From NCBI RefSeq assembly GCF_900111125.1, contig NZ_FOGE01000035.1:1-44498 (forward strand): a stretch of 44,498 nt of DNA, in the 5' to 3' direction. The notes under the pieces were generated by a model that worked only from the letters and a program-made list of their open reading frames with translations, had not been told where the DNA came from and did no database searches. A program made the translations under genes and the position numbers. Of this stretch, positions 17,157-25,177 are shown piece after piece. Source of the DNA: Sphingobium sp. YR768. Its GTDB lineage: Bacteria > Pseudomonadota > Alphaproteobacteria > Sphingomonadales > Sphingomonadaceae. The stretch's first letter is position 1. Each line of letters opens with the position of its first letter.

Positions 17157-17840
17157 ATGCAGTCGGTTGCTTGTCCCACTTGCGGCGCGGAGGTCGTCTT
17201 CCGCTCGCCGGCGCTGCCCGTCCGGGTGTGCGACTATTGTCGCACGCTCGTCGTCCGTTACAATCAGGATGCGCAGGGCCAAGTCACAGAAAATGGGGGC
17301 GAGGCAGCCGTGTTGCCCTTCGACATCAGCCCGATCCAGATCGGTACGGAAGGCAATTGCTTCGACCAGGATTTCCAGATCATCGGCCGGGTGCGCTGGG
17401 CCTGGGACGATGGCGCCTGGAACGAATGGCTGATGCTGCTTGCTGACGGCAGCCACGCGTGGCTGGGCGAGGCGATGGGCCAGTTCATGGCGCTGCGCGA
17501 GGTGGAACTGACGGGATCTTTGGCGCAAGTCATCCGCCGCCTCATGAACGATACGCCGGTCAAGCCGGGCGAAAGCGGCAATATCGCTGGGCAATCCTAT
17601 GAGGTCGCCGATATCCGCACCGTCCGCTGCATCGGCTGCGAAGGGGAACTGCCCTTCACCGCGCCCGTCGGCTGGGACGCGCTGAGCGTCGATTTCCGCA
17701 ACCGCGACGGGCGCTGCGCCTCCTTCCAGAAGGATCGGCACGGTCCGTCCCTTTATGTCGGCCATCATATGAACCTGGCCTCGCTCCAACCGCGCCATCT
17801 GCGCCAACTCCCCGGCTGGAGCCTGCCCGCTTATGGCTGA
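17157..17840 (+). CDS. DUF4178 protein with N-terminal zinc ribbon
   Basis: 227 residues, starting 6 bases after the SPFH stop. CPTCGAE and CDYCRTL near the N-terminus form a zinc ribbon. The DUF4178 core follows (FQIIGRVRWAWDDGAWNEWLML, then SHAWLGEAMGQFMAL). A second Cys pair (CIGCEGELPF) begins the C-terminal half. No membrane segment is visible, so it is probably a cytoplasmic adaptor. Its stop overlaps the start of a second DUF4178 gene by 8 bases. The molecular role of DUF4178 is unknown; it recurs next to SPFH and DUF350 genes. Confidence 0.85.
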   Translation: MQSVACPTCGAEVVFRSPALPVRVCDYCRTLVVRYNQDAQGQVTENGGEAAVLPFDISPIQIGTEGNCFDQDFQIIGRVRWAWDDGAWNEWLMLLADGSHAWLGEAMGQFMALREVELTGSLAQVIRRLMNDTPVKPGESGNIAGQSYEVADIRTVRCIGCEGELPFTAPVGWDALSVDFRNRDGRCASFQKDRHGPSLYVGHHMNLASLQPRHLRQLPGWSLPAYG

Positions 17841-19173
17841 GGAGGGCAGCGTCCGTTCCCTGTCCTGCCCGGCCTGCGGCGGGACGATCGCGATGCGCGC
17901 GGCGGGTTATACAGTCACGCTAGCCTGCGAATATTGCGGCACGCTGATCGATGCGACCGACCCGGCGGCGCGGATCATCACCCGCTACAATGAAATACAG
18001 GCGTCGCTCGCCATCCCGCTTGGCACGCGCGGCACGTTGCGCGGCGTGGAATGGGAAGTGATCGGCTGGCTGCAACGGTCGGACGGCTGGGTGATCTGGG
18101 ACGAGTATCTGCTGTTCAATCCCTATGCAGGCTATCGCTGGCTGATCGCGCAAAATGGCCAGTGGAGCCTGGGCACGATGCTGACTAGCGCGCCCCAGCG
18201 CGACGGGCCGGACCAGATCGTCGGCAGTCGACGCTTCACGCCCTTTTACGGCGGCAACACCGCTCGGGTGATGCGGGTCGCGGGCGAATTCTACTGGAGG
18301 GTGAAGCCGGGCGAGGAAGTCCGCGCGAGCGACTTTGTGCGCCCGGGCTTCATGCTCAGCCTGGAACAGGATGATCGGGAAAAAAGCTGGACGATCAGCG
18401 AGCTGTTGACCGGGCGGGAGATACGGGCCGCCTTCGACGTCGACCCACCGCCAGTCTGGATACCCGGCATGACGCCACTGGCGCACCAGCCTTCGCCCTA
18501 TGTCCGGCGGATCAAGGGCTGGTGGCCGATCGCCGCCCTGTCCTTCGTAGTGCTGCTAGTCCTGCTGAGCCTGTTCGGACGGACCATGCAGCCGCAAACC
18601 TTCAGCCTGTCGGCAACACCCGATGGCCCAACGGTCACGCAGACCTTCGGCCCGATCGTGCTTCCGCTCGGGAAGCAGGCGATGACCGTCGAAGCGTTTA
18701 CGCCCAGTGTGGAGCAGGGATGGGTAGATATCGACATATCCTTCGTGAATCGCAAGACGCAGGACAGCTATGATGCCTATGCGTTGAACGAACGTTATTC
18801 GGGGCGGGATTCGGACGGCTATTGGTCCGAAGGCGCGCGATCGCAGACCTTGAAGGTCGCGAGCCTGCCTGCTGGAACCTACGATCTGGTAGTCGATGCA
18901 CAGGCGCATCATTGGGGCAGTTCGGGCAACTGGGCCTTTGATGCGTCAAGCGCCACCTATAAAGCCGAAGGCTTGCTCCCGATCGAGGTTAATCTGATGG
19001 TGGCGAGGGGCGCGCGCTTTGCCACCAATTTCTGGCTGGCCTTGCTGATGATATTGGTCCCCCCATTGTTGATGCTGATCTTGCACATCATGTTCGAAAA
19101 TGCCCGGCTCGCGCAGAAGGATGGTTCGTCAGCTGACGCCGATGACTGGTTGCAGGGGATGCAATCGCCATGA
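17833..19173 (+). CDS. DUF4178 membrane protein with zinc ribbon
   Basis: 446 residues. The N-terminus has a zinc ribbon (CPACGG, CEYCGTL), then a DUF4178 core (VEWEVIGWLQRSDGWVIWDEYLLFNPYAGYRWLI). A transmembrane helix (WPIAALSFVVLLVLLSLFG, about 224-242) leads to an extracytoplasmic beta-rich region of about 150 residues, and a second helix lies at about 396-418 (NFWLALLMILVPPLLMLIL). The topology places a ligand-like domain outside and the zinc ribbon/DUF4178 inside, as expected for a membrane sensor or anchor. The ATGA overlap with the next small gene shows tight coupling. Confidence 0.85.
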   Translation: MAEEGSVRSLSCPACGGTIAMRAAGYTVTLACEYCGTLIDATDPAARIITRYNEIQASLAIPLGTRGTLRGVEWEVIGWLQRSDGWVIWDEYLLFNPYAGYRWLIAQNGQWSLGTMLTSAPQRDGPDQIVGSRRFTPFYGGNTARVMRVAGEFYWRVKPGEEVRASDFVRPGFMLSLEQDDREKSWTISELLTGREIRAAFDVDPPPVWIPGMTPLAHQPSPYVRRIKGWWPIAALSFVVLLVLLSLFGRTMQPQTFSLSATPDGPTVTQTFGPIVLPLGKQAMTVEAFTPSVEQGWVDIDISFVNRKTQDSYDAYALNERYSGRDSDGYWSEGARSQTLKVASLPAGTYDLVVDAQAHHWGSSGNWAFDASSATYKAEGLLPIEVNLMVARGARFATNFWLALLMILVPPLLMLILHIMFENARLAQKDGSSADADDWLQGMQSP

Positions 19174-19316
19174 CCCGCAGTAGCTTCCTTTATGCCCTCT
19201 GGTGCATGGGGGTATTGGGCCTTTATCTGGCCGCCGCGTCGCAGGGCTATTCCCCTTTCGCCGATGGCGGGCGTACCGCCGGCGCCGCCCGCGCTTATGG
19301 TCCTACGCATAAATAG
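19170..19316 (+). CDS. 48-residue single-pass membrane peptide
   Basis: The ATG at 19170 overlaps the preceding stop (ATGA) and the frame runs to TAG at 19314-19316. The peptide has one hydrophobic helix (SSFLYALWCMGVLGLYLAAA, residues 4-23) and a short Gly/Ala tail ending in GPTHK. Its placement inside a tight operon and the in-frame coupling make it a credible gene. I do not recognise a family. It may be a small subunit of the DUF4178/DUF350 membrane complex. Confidence 0.65.
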   Translation: MTRSSFLYALWCMGVLGLYLAAASQGYSPFADGGRTAGAARAYGPTHK

Positions 19317-19325
19317 GAGACGTCG

Positions 19326-19538
19326 ATGATCATCTCTCTGCCGACATTACTCAATTCGTTGGTCTATGCCGGGATCGGCATCGTCGTTTTCGTCGTCGGC
19401 TTCGTCATCCTTGACCTGCTGACGCCAGGCAAATTGTGGGAAGAAATACGCGATAAGCAGAATGTCGCCGTCGCGCAGTTTGCAGGCGCCATTGCTATCG
19501 CGCTCGGTATCATCGTCGCTGCTGCCATTCATGGCTGA
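19326..19538 (+). CDS. DUF350 small membrane protein (YjfL-like)
   Basis: 70 residues with two hydrophobic helices (about 8-30 and 48-68) separated by the charged loop TPGKLWEEIRDKQNVAVA, the DUF350 signature. Many family members carry two such units; this one has a single unit. Homologues such as YjfL lie beside PspA-like, SPFH-like and polyamine-linked genes. GGAGACG lies upstream of the ATG. The stop overlaps the next gene by 8 bases. Confidence 0.85.
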   Translation: MIISLPTLLNSLVYAGIGIVVFVVGFVILDLLTPGKLWEEIRDKQNVAVAQFAGAIAIALGIIVAAAIHG

Positions 19539-21066
19539 CACGTCGCCGCCGAGCGAGCGCAGGCGCACCGCGCTGGTCGGACTGCTGCTGGCCAGCGTGT
19601 TCGCTGTCGCGACCTGCGGCCTTATCTACGAGTTGCTGGCAGGGACGATCGCCAGCTATCTGCTGGGCGACAGCGTCACGCAATTTTCGATCATCATCGG
19701 CACTTATCTCTTCGCCATGGGCGTTGGCAGCTGGTGCTCGCGCTATGTGAAGCGGGACGAACTGCGCTTGTTTATCCGTGTCGAGATACTGGTCGCGCTG
19801 CTGGGCGGATGGTCGGCGGCCGGCCTATTTCTGCTCTTTCCGCTGGTGGAGCAGTTTCGGCCGATCCTCTATGGCCTCGTCTTCGTCATCGGTTTCCTCG
19901 TCGGCCTGGAAATCCCGCTGCTGATGCGCATCTTGCGTGACCGGTTCGATTTCAACGAGACGGTGTCGAACGTACTCACCTTCGACTATGTCGGGGCTCT
20001 GGCAGCGTCGCTACTGTTTCCGCTACTGCTGGTGCCGCACCTGGGACTGATCCGCACTGGCCTGATGTTCGGCCTGCTCAATGTAGGGGTCGCACTGCTT
20101 CTGCTGTTGCTGGTCCCGGCGCGCGCCAGCCTGATGTGGGAGCGAGTCCTGGCGATTGTCGTGATGGCCAGCCTGATCGGGGGCTTCCTGGCGGCCGAGC
20201 GCATCCAGCGCTGGTCGGAAATCGCCGCTTACGGGGAACGCGTAATCTATGCGACGTCCAGCCCCTATCAGCGGCTGGTGTTGACCCGCCATGACGACGA
20301 TATCCGCCTGTACCTCAATGGCAATCTGCAATTCTCCTCACGCGACGAATATCGCTATCATGAGGCGCTGGTGCACCCGGCGATGGGCCGCGTTGCACGC
20401 CCGGCCCATGTGTTGATCCTGGGCGGGGGAGACGGCCTGGCCGCGCGCGAAGTGTTCCGTCATCCCGGCGTGCGCAGCGTTACATTGGTCGACCTTGATC
20501 CCGCCATGACCCGCCTGTTCAGCCAGACCGGTTTGCTGCGCGCGCTGAATGGCGATGCACTGACCGACAAGCGTATGCGTGTCGTCAACGCTGATGCCTT
20601 CCGCTGGGTACGTGAGACGAAGGCACGCTTCGACGTCATCATCGTCGATTTCCCCGATCCGGTCGATTTCTCTGTCGGCAAGCTCTATACCGAGACATTC
20701 TACCGCATGCTGCGCCCGCATCTGGCGCCCGGCGGCATGGCGGTGATCCAGAGTACATCGCCGCTGGTCGCGCCTGCGGCCTTCTGGACGGTGGCGCAAA
20801 CGCTGGAAGCGGCAGGTTTCCAGACCCGCCCCTATCATGTCTATGTGCCCAGTTTCGGCGAATGGGGCTTCATCCTTGCCGGACTGACCGATCCTGGCAC
20901 GACGACGCGCCTGCTGCCGGGCAACCGCTTCCTATCGGACGCGACTGCCCGGCAGGCGTTGTTCTTTCCGCCCGACATGGCGCGCCGCCCGGTGCCGGTG
21001 AACCGGCTCGACAATCAGGCGCTGGTGCGTAGTTTCGCCGAGGAATGGGCGCGCTATGAAGGTTGA
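19531..21066 (+). CDS. Membrane polyamine aminopropyltransferase (spermidine-synthase-like)
   Basis: 511 residues from the ATG at 19531, inside the end of the DUF350 gene. The first 220 residues contain about seven hydrophobic segments (the first is ALVGLLLASVFAVATCGLIY). The C-terminal half is a SpeE-type methyltransferase fold: LILGGGDGLAAREV (GGGDG at 298-302), SVTLVDLDPAMT, and VIIVDFPDPVDFSVGKLYTETFY, in which the Asp residues bind and activate the amine. The gene for AdoMet decarboxylase, which makes the aminopropyl donor, is two genes downstream. The acceptor amine is unknown and may be membrane-linked. Confidence 0.85.
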   Translation: MADTSPPSERRRTALVGLLLASVFAVATCGLIYELLAGTIASYLLGDSVTQFSIIIGTYLFAMGVGSWCSRYVKRDELRLFIRVEILVALLGGWSAAGLFLLFPLVEQFRPILYGLVFVIGFLVGLEIPLLMRILRDRFDFNETVSNVLTFDYVGALAASLLFPLLLVPHLGLIRTGLMFGLLNVGVALLLLLLVPARASLMWERVLAIVVMASLIGGFLAAERIQRWSEIAAYGERVIYATSSPYQRLVLTRHDDDIRLYLNGNLQFSSRDEYRYHEALVHPAMGRVARPAHVLILGGGDGLAAREVFRHPGVRSVTLVDLDPAMTRLFSQTGLLRALNGDALTDKRMRVVNADAFRWVRETKARFDVIIVDFPDPVDFSVGKLYTETFYRMLRPHLAPGGMAVIQSTSPLVAPAAFWTVAQTLEAAGFQTRPYHVYVPSFGEWGFILAGLTDPGTTTRLLPGNRFLSDATARQALFFPPDMARRPVPVNRLDNQALVRSFAEEWARYEG

Positions 21067-22666
21067 CGCCGACGCTCCTAGCAGACGCGCTATCCTGAAG
21101 GGCGGCGTGGCGGCAGCGACCGTGCTGGCCCTGCCGGGCTGCGAAACGCCGACTTCGGGCAGCAGCGGCGGCGCAGATATGGCGCTTGGCCACCGCCTGC
21201 GCGACGGCGCCTTTCCTAAACCCGTGCGCGAGGAGCGCGTGCCGGTCCTGATCGCCGGGGGCGGCGTGGCGGGTCTGACGGCAGGCTGGCGATTGCGTGA
21301 AGCGGGCTTCGACGATTTCCGCCTGATCGAACTGGAAAGTCAGCCCGGCGGTAATGCCCGTAGCAGCCGCAATGCCGTCACGGCCTATCCGCTGGGCGCG
21401 CATTACCTCCCCATCCCCAATGAAGAAGCGCGCGGGCTGCGTAACATGCTGCGGCAACTTGGCATGATCGTGGGCGATCGGGATGGCAAGCCCGTCTATG
21501 ATCCACTGCAACTCTGCGCCGATTTGCAGGAACGGCTGCTCTGGCAGGGGAAATGGCAGGAGGGGCTGGTGCCCAAGACCGGCTTGTCGCTCAAGGACAA
21601 GGCTGAGATTGCCGCCTTCGACCGGGCCATGGCCGATTTTTCTCACCGCCGCGATGCGCAGGGGCGGCCCGCCTTCGCCATTCCCATCGCCTATAGCGCT
21701 CAGGACGCCGATCTCCTGGCGCTCGACCGAATCAGCTTCGCGCAATGGCTCGACCAACAGGGATGGAATTCGCCGATACTGCGCGCCCATGTCCGCTATG
21801 CCTGCCGCGACGATTATGGCACCGAACCAGCCGACGTCTCCGCCTGGGCCGGCATTCATTATTTCGCCAGCCGACGCGGCTTCACCGCTGAGGGTTCGGG
21901 CGACAATGAACTGACCTGGCCCGAGGGGAATGGTCACCTCACCCGGCTGATGGCCGATCGATTGGGGGATCGCATCGCGACGGGGCGTGTCGCTTTCCGC
22001 GCTGCGCGCGACGGTGCCGGCGCAAGGGTTGATGTCTTCGACGCGGCGCGGGGGACCAGCATCCGCTATCGCGCCGGCGCGGTGATCCTCGCCATGCCCC
22101 AATTCATCGCCAGTCGCTTGCTGGGCGAGAAACCCGATGCGGCCTACAGCTATGCCCCTTGGTTGATCGCCAATGTCACGGTTGATCGGGCACCGGAGGG
22201 TAAGGGCAGCGGGCTTGCATGGGACAATGTATCGGCCAGCAGCGCTTCGCTCGGCTATGTCGTCGCCACCCACCAGAGCGCCTCACGCGCGGGGCCTACG
22301 GTGCTGACATGGTATATGGCCCTGTCCGACATGCCGCCCGCCGCCGCTCGCCGCCTGCTGATTGAACGGTCCGATGCGGACTGGCGGCGGCTGGTGCGTG
22401 ACGACCTGCTAGGCATGAACCCCGATCTCAAGGGCGCAATCCGCTCGATAGACCTCTGGAAATGGGGCCATGCGATGATCCGGCCAACACCAGGGTTCCT
22501 ATGGCAGGTCGCACCACAACAACGCGCGATGATGCAGCCGCCCTTCTTCCGCGCCCATTCGGACCTAAGCGGGCTGTCGCTGTTCGAGGAAGCCCATTAT
22601 CGAGGCATGGCCGCGGCGGAAGCTGCCCTAACCTCGATCGGCCATCCGCATGAGACTCTGCTATGA
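21056..22666 (+). CDS. Exported FAD-dependent amine-oxidase-like protein
   Basis: 536 residues. The N-terminus has a twin arginine (SRRAILKGGVAAATVLALPGC, R10-R11) followed by a lipobox-like LPGC (C29), so it is probably Tat-exported and possibly lipid-anchored. The dinucleotide motif VLIAGGGVAGLTAGWRLREAG lies at about 63-83, then LIELESQPGGNARS. The rest fits the flavin amine oxidase/phytoene desaturase group. The start overlaps the aminopropyltransferase by 11 bases and its stop overlaps speD by 4. Its neighbours suggest that it oxidises the amine product outside the cytoplasm, but the substrate is inferred. Confidence 0.8.
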   Translation: MKVDADAPSRRAILKGGVAAATVLALPGCETPTSGSSGGADMALGHRLRDGAFPKPVREERVPVLIAGGGVAGLTAGWRLREAGFDDFRLIELESQPGGNARSSRNAVTAYPLGAHYLPIPNEEARGLRNMLRQLGMIVGDRDGKPVYDPLQLCADLQERLLWQGKWQEGLVPKTGLSLKDKAEIAAFDRAMADFSHRRDAQGRPAFAIPIAYSAQDADLLALDRISFAQWLDQQGWNSPILRAHVRYACRDDYGTEPADVSAWAGIHYFASRRGFTAEGSGDNELTWPEGNGHLTRLMADRLGDRIATGRVAFRAARDGAGARVDVFDAARGTSIRYRAGAVILAMPQFIASRLLGEKPDAAYSYAPWLIANVTVDRAPEGKGSGLAWDNVSASSASLGYVVATHQSASRAGPTVLTWYMALSDMPPAAARRLLIERSDADWRRLVRDDLLGMNPDLKGAIRSIDLWKWGHAMIRPTPGFLWQVAPQQRAMMQPPFFRAHSDLSGLSLFEEAHYRGMAAAEAALTSIGHPHETLL

Positions 22667-23061
22667 TCCTGCCCATGACCTATGATGGCCGACACTTGCT
22701 AGCGGACCTTTACGGATGTCCCGTGCTGGACGATGTCGCGCTGATCGAAACAGCCCTGCGTGCCGCAACACAGAGCGCCGGAGCGACGGTGATCGGCCTT
22801 CATCTCCATCATTTCGGTGAAGGACAGGGCGTCACCGGCGTCGCCCTGCTCGCAGAATCCCACATGTCGATCCACACATGGCCCGAGCATGGTTATGCTG
22901 CGGTGGATATCTTCCTGTGCGGTGCGCGCCATGATCCGGCGGCCGCACTTGACGTGCTATGCCTATATTTGTCGCCTGCGCGTATAAATCAAAATGTAAT
23001 GCGCCGGGGTGACCTTTCTGAGCTGGGGCGGGAAGCGGACGGTCAGCAACTGGAACGTTGA
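22663..23061 (+). CDS. speD: S-adenosylmethionine decarboxylase proenzyme
   Basis: 132 residues, the size of bacterial class 1B SpeD. The self-cleavage motif is present: AESHMSIHTWPE, with cleavage expected between E65 and S66 to form the pyruvoyl group; H71 and C86 match the processing and catalytic residues. It supplies decarboxylated AdoMet, the donor for the aminopropyltransferase encoded upstream. The ATGA overlap with the oxidoreductase gene makes it the eighth gene of this operon. Confidence 0.92.
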   Translation: MILPMTYDGRHLLADLYGCPVLDDVALIETALRAATQSAGATVIGLHLHHFGEGQGVTGVALLAESHMSIHTWPEHGYAAVDIFLCGARHDPAAALDVLCLYLSPARINQNVMRRGDLSELGREADGQQLER

Positions 23062-23135
23062 AATTGATTGTCGAGCGGCAACTATGGGTCGTCTGTGGTA
23101 GGGCGGCAGTTCAAGGGGCCGGGTCCGACGTGGCG

Positions 23136-24041
23136 TCAGATCAGCCGCTCTGCGAGGAAGTCGACAAACACGCGTACACGGGCTGGCATGTTTGCTCCGC
23201 CTAGGAAGACTGCATGGATCGTCTCGATATCGCCCGGATTGTAATCTTCCAGTAAAGCCACCAGTTGCCCCGACGCCAGTTCGGGCTGGACACTGAACCG
23301 ACCCACGCGCGTGATGCCGACCCCGGCCGCCGCAAGCTGGCCAAGCGTTTCGCCATTATTCGCTTCGATCGTGCCGCGAACGCTCAACGCGTAGTCGCAC
23401 CCATCCTTTCGGAACGGCCAGACCGGTTCTGCCCGGCGGAAATTGAAATTAAGGCAATTATGGTCGTGCAGATCTTCGGGCGCCGCAGGCATGCCATGGC
23501 GGCTTAGATAGTCCGGAGAAGCGACGATGACACGGCCATTCACGCCCAGCTTGCGCGCGGTCAGCGGGCTGTCGGCGAGCGGCCCAAAGCGGATCGCGAC
23601 GTCGGCCTGGCCTGCTGCGATATCGACCAGCCGATCGCTAAGGCTGATATCGACCATGATGTGAGGATAAAGCTGCGTAAATTCTCCAACAAGCGGTACG
23701 ATGCACAGTCGGCCATGGGAATGGGCCGCACTGACCCGCAGCCGACCACGCGGCGCGCCACAATCGGCTATCGATTGCTCCGCTTCGTCCAGATCAGCCA
23801 GGATGCGCCGCGCGCTGCCGAGATACGCTTGCCCCTCGGCCGTCAGCGTCAGGGCACGGGTCGAGCGCAGCAATAGCCTTACACCAAGTCGATCCTCGAT
23901 CCGGTCGATTGCCCGGCTGACCGCAGAGGGAGTGAGGCCAAGCAACCGACCGGCTGCCGAGAAACTGCCTTCGGCGACGACCGCTGCGAATGTTTCCAGT
24001 GCTCGTGCCCGATCGGCGTTAGCAGACATCTTTTCATCCAA
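23136..24041 (-). CDS. LysR-family transcriptional regulator
   Basis: 301 residues (the ATG at 24029 is an alternative start, giving 297). The N-terminal winged helix-turn-helix is typical: ALETFAAVVAEGSFSAAGRLLGLTPSAVSRAIDRIEDRLGVRLLLRST. The C-terminal effector domain follows (GRLRVSAAHSHGRLCIVPLVGEF). It belongs to the group of LysR proteins ending in a short helix (RVRVFVDFLAERLI). It is divergent from the aldo/keto reductase gene, 88 bases away, and is likely its regulator. The inducer is unknown. Confidence 0.93.
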   Translation of the reverse strand: MDEKMSANADRARALETFAAVVAEGSFSAAGRLLGLTPSAVSRAIDRIEDRLGVRLLLRSTRALTLTAEGQAYLGSARRILADLDEAEQSIADCGAPRGRLRVSAAHSHGRLCIVPLVGEFTQLYPHIMVDISLSDRLVDIAAGQADVAIRFGPLADSPLTARKLGVNGRVIVASPDYLSRHGMPAAPEDLHDHNCLNFNFRRAEPVWPFRKDGCDYALSVRGTIEANNGETLGQLAAAGVGITRVGRFSVQPELASGQLVALLEDYNPGDIETIHAVFLGGANMPARVRVFVDFLAERLI

Positions 24042-24129
24042 TGCAAAGATCCTTCGCCTTGAACCCCTCTAAACGCAGAGAGGGATTCATTCCATCTATG
24101 CGCAAATCACGCAATGGAAAGGGATGCAG

Positions 24130-25164
24130 ATGGAATATCGGCAATTGGGGGCATCAGGTCTGCGCGTGCCGGCGCTGAGCTTCGGCACGGGGACGTTCGG
24201 CGGCTCAGGCCCCCTGTTCGGCGCTTGGGGCAGTAGCGACGCGCAGGAAGCGCGGCGTCTGGTCGACATTTGCCTCGACGCTGGCATTACCCTGTTCGAC
24301 ACCGCCGACGTCTATTCAAATGGCGCATCGGAGGAGGTTCTGGGCGCGGCGATCAAGGGACGGCGTGACGCAGTGATGATCTCGACCAAGACCGGCCTGC
24401 CCATGGGCGATGGCCCCAATGACTGGGGTGTCTCGCGCAATCGCCTGATCCGCGCGGTCGAAGCTGCACTTCGGCGCCTTGGCACCGACCATATCGACCT
24501 TTTGCAATTGCACGCTTTCGATACCTCGACGCCGGCGGAGGAGTTGCTGGCGACGCTCGACCAACTCGTCCGTGCGGGCAAGGTGCGTCATGTCGGCGTC
24601 TCCAACTATCCCGGCTGGCAACTCATGAAGGCTCTGGGCACGGCGGACCGCCATGGCTGGCCGCGCTTCGTTGCGCATCAGGTTTACTACTCGCTGATCG
24701 GTCGGGCCTATGAGGCCGACCTGATGCCGCTCGCCAGCGATCAAGCTGTGGGCGCGATGGTGTGGAGTCCGCTGGGCTGGGGACGGTTGACCGGGAAGGT
24801 TCGGCGTAGCAGCCCGATTCCGGCAGGCAGTCGCCTGCATCAGACGGCCGCTTTCGCGCCGCCGGTCGCAGATGAGCATCTCTATCGCGTCATCGACATG
24901 CTGGACGAGATCGCAGCCGAAACGGGCAGGACAGTACCGCAGATCGCGCTCAACTGGCTGTTGCAGCGACCGACAGTATCATCGGTCATCATCGGTGCGC
25001 GCAATGAAGAACAGCTACGCCAGAATCTCGGCGCGGTCGGCTGGTCGCTGACCGTCGAACAGATCGCCCAGCTCGATCAGGCCAGCCATGTGATGCCGGC
25101 CTATCCGCACACACCCTATCATCAGCAGGAGGGTTTTGCTCGCCTGAACCCGCCGCTCGTCTGA
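24130..25164 (+). CDS. Aldo/keto reductase
   Basis: 344 residues from ATG 24130, preferred over ATG 24124 because AAAGGG then sits 6-7 bases upstream. The protein is a TIM-barrel NADPH-dependent reductase: MEYRQLGASGLRVPALSFGTGTFG, the catalytic Asp and Tyr in LFDTADVYSNGASEEVLG, Lys in VMISTKTG, and His in LLQLHAFD. The C-terminal cofactor site is VSSVIIGARNEEQL. It resembles the YajO/YghZ type. It is 13 bases upstream of an MFS gene and divergent from a LysR gene, so a small LysR-controlled detoxification unit is likely. Confidence 0.92.
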   Translation: MEYRQLGASGLRVPALSFGTGTFGGSGPLFGAWGSSDAQEARRLVDICLDAGITLFDTADVYSNGASEEVLGAAIKGRRDAVMISTKTGLPMGDGPNDWGVSRNRLIRAVEAALRRLGTDHIDLLQLHAFDTSTPAEELLATLDQLVRAGKVRHVGVSNYPGWQLMKALGTADRHGWPRFVAHQVYYSLIGRAYEADLMPLASDQAVGAMVWSPLGWGRLTGKVRRSSPIPAGSRLHQTAAFAPPVADEHLYRVIDMLDEIAAETGRTVPQIALNWLLQRPTVSSVIIGARNEEQLRQNLGAVGWSLTVEQIAQLDQASHVMPAYPHTPYHQQEGFARLNPPLV

Positions 25165-25177
25165 CCGGTGGAATATC

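Noticed and set aside
20870..22273. 467-codon minus-strand open frame
   Set aside because: It is antisense to the FAD oxidoreductase and aminopropyltransferase genes, both of which have strong motifs and coupled starts.
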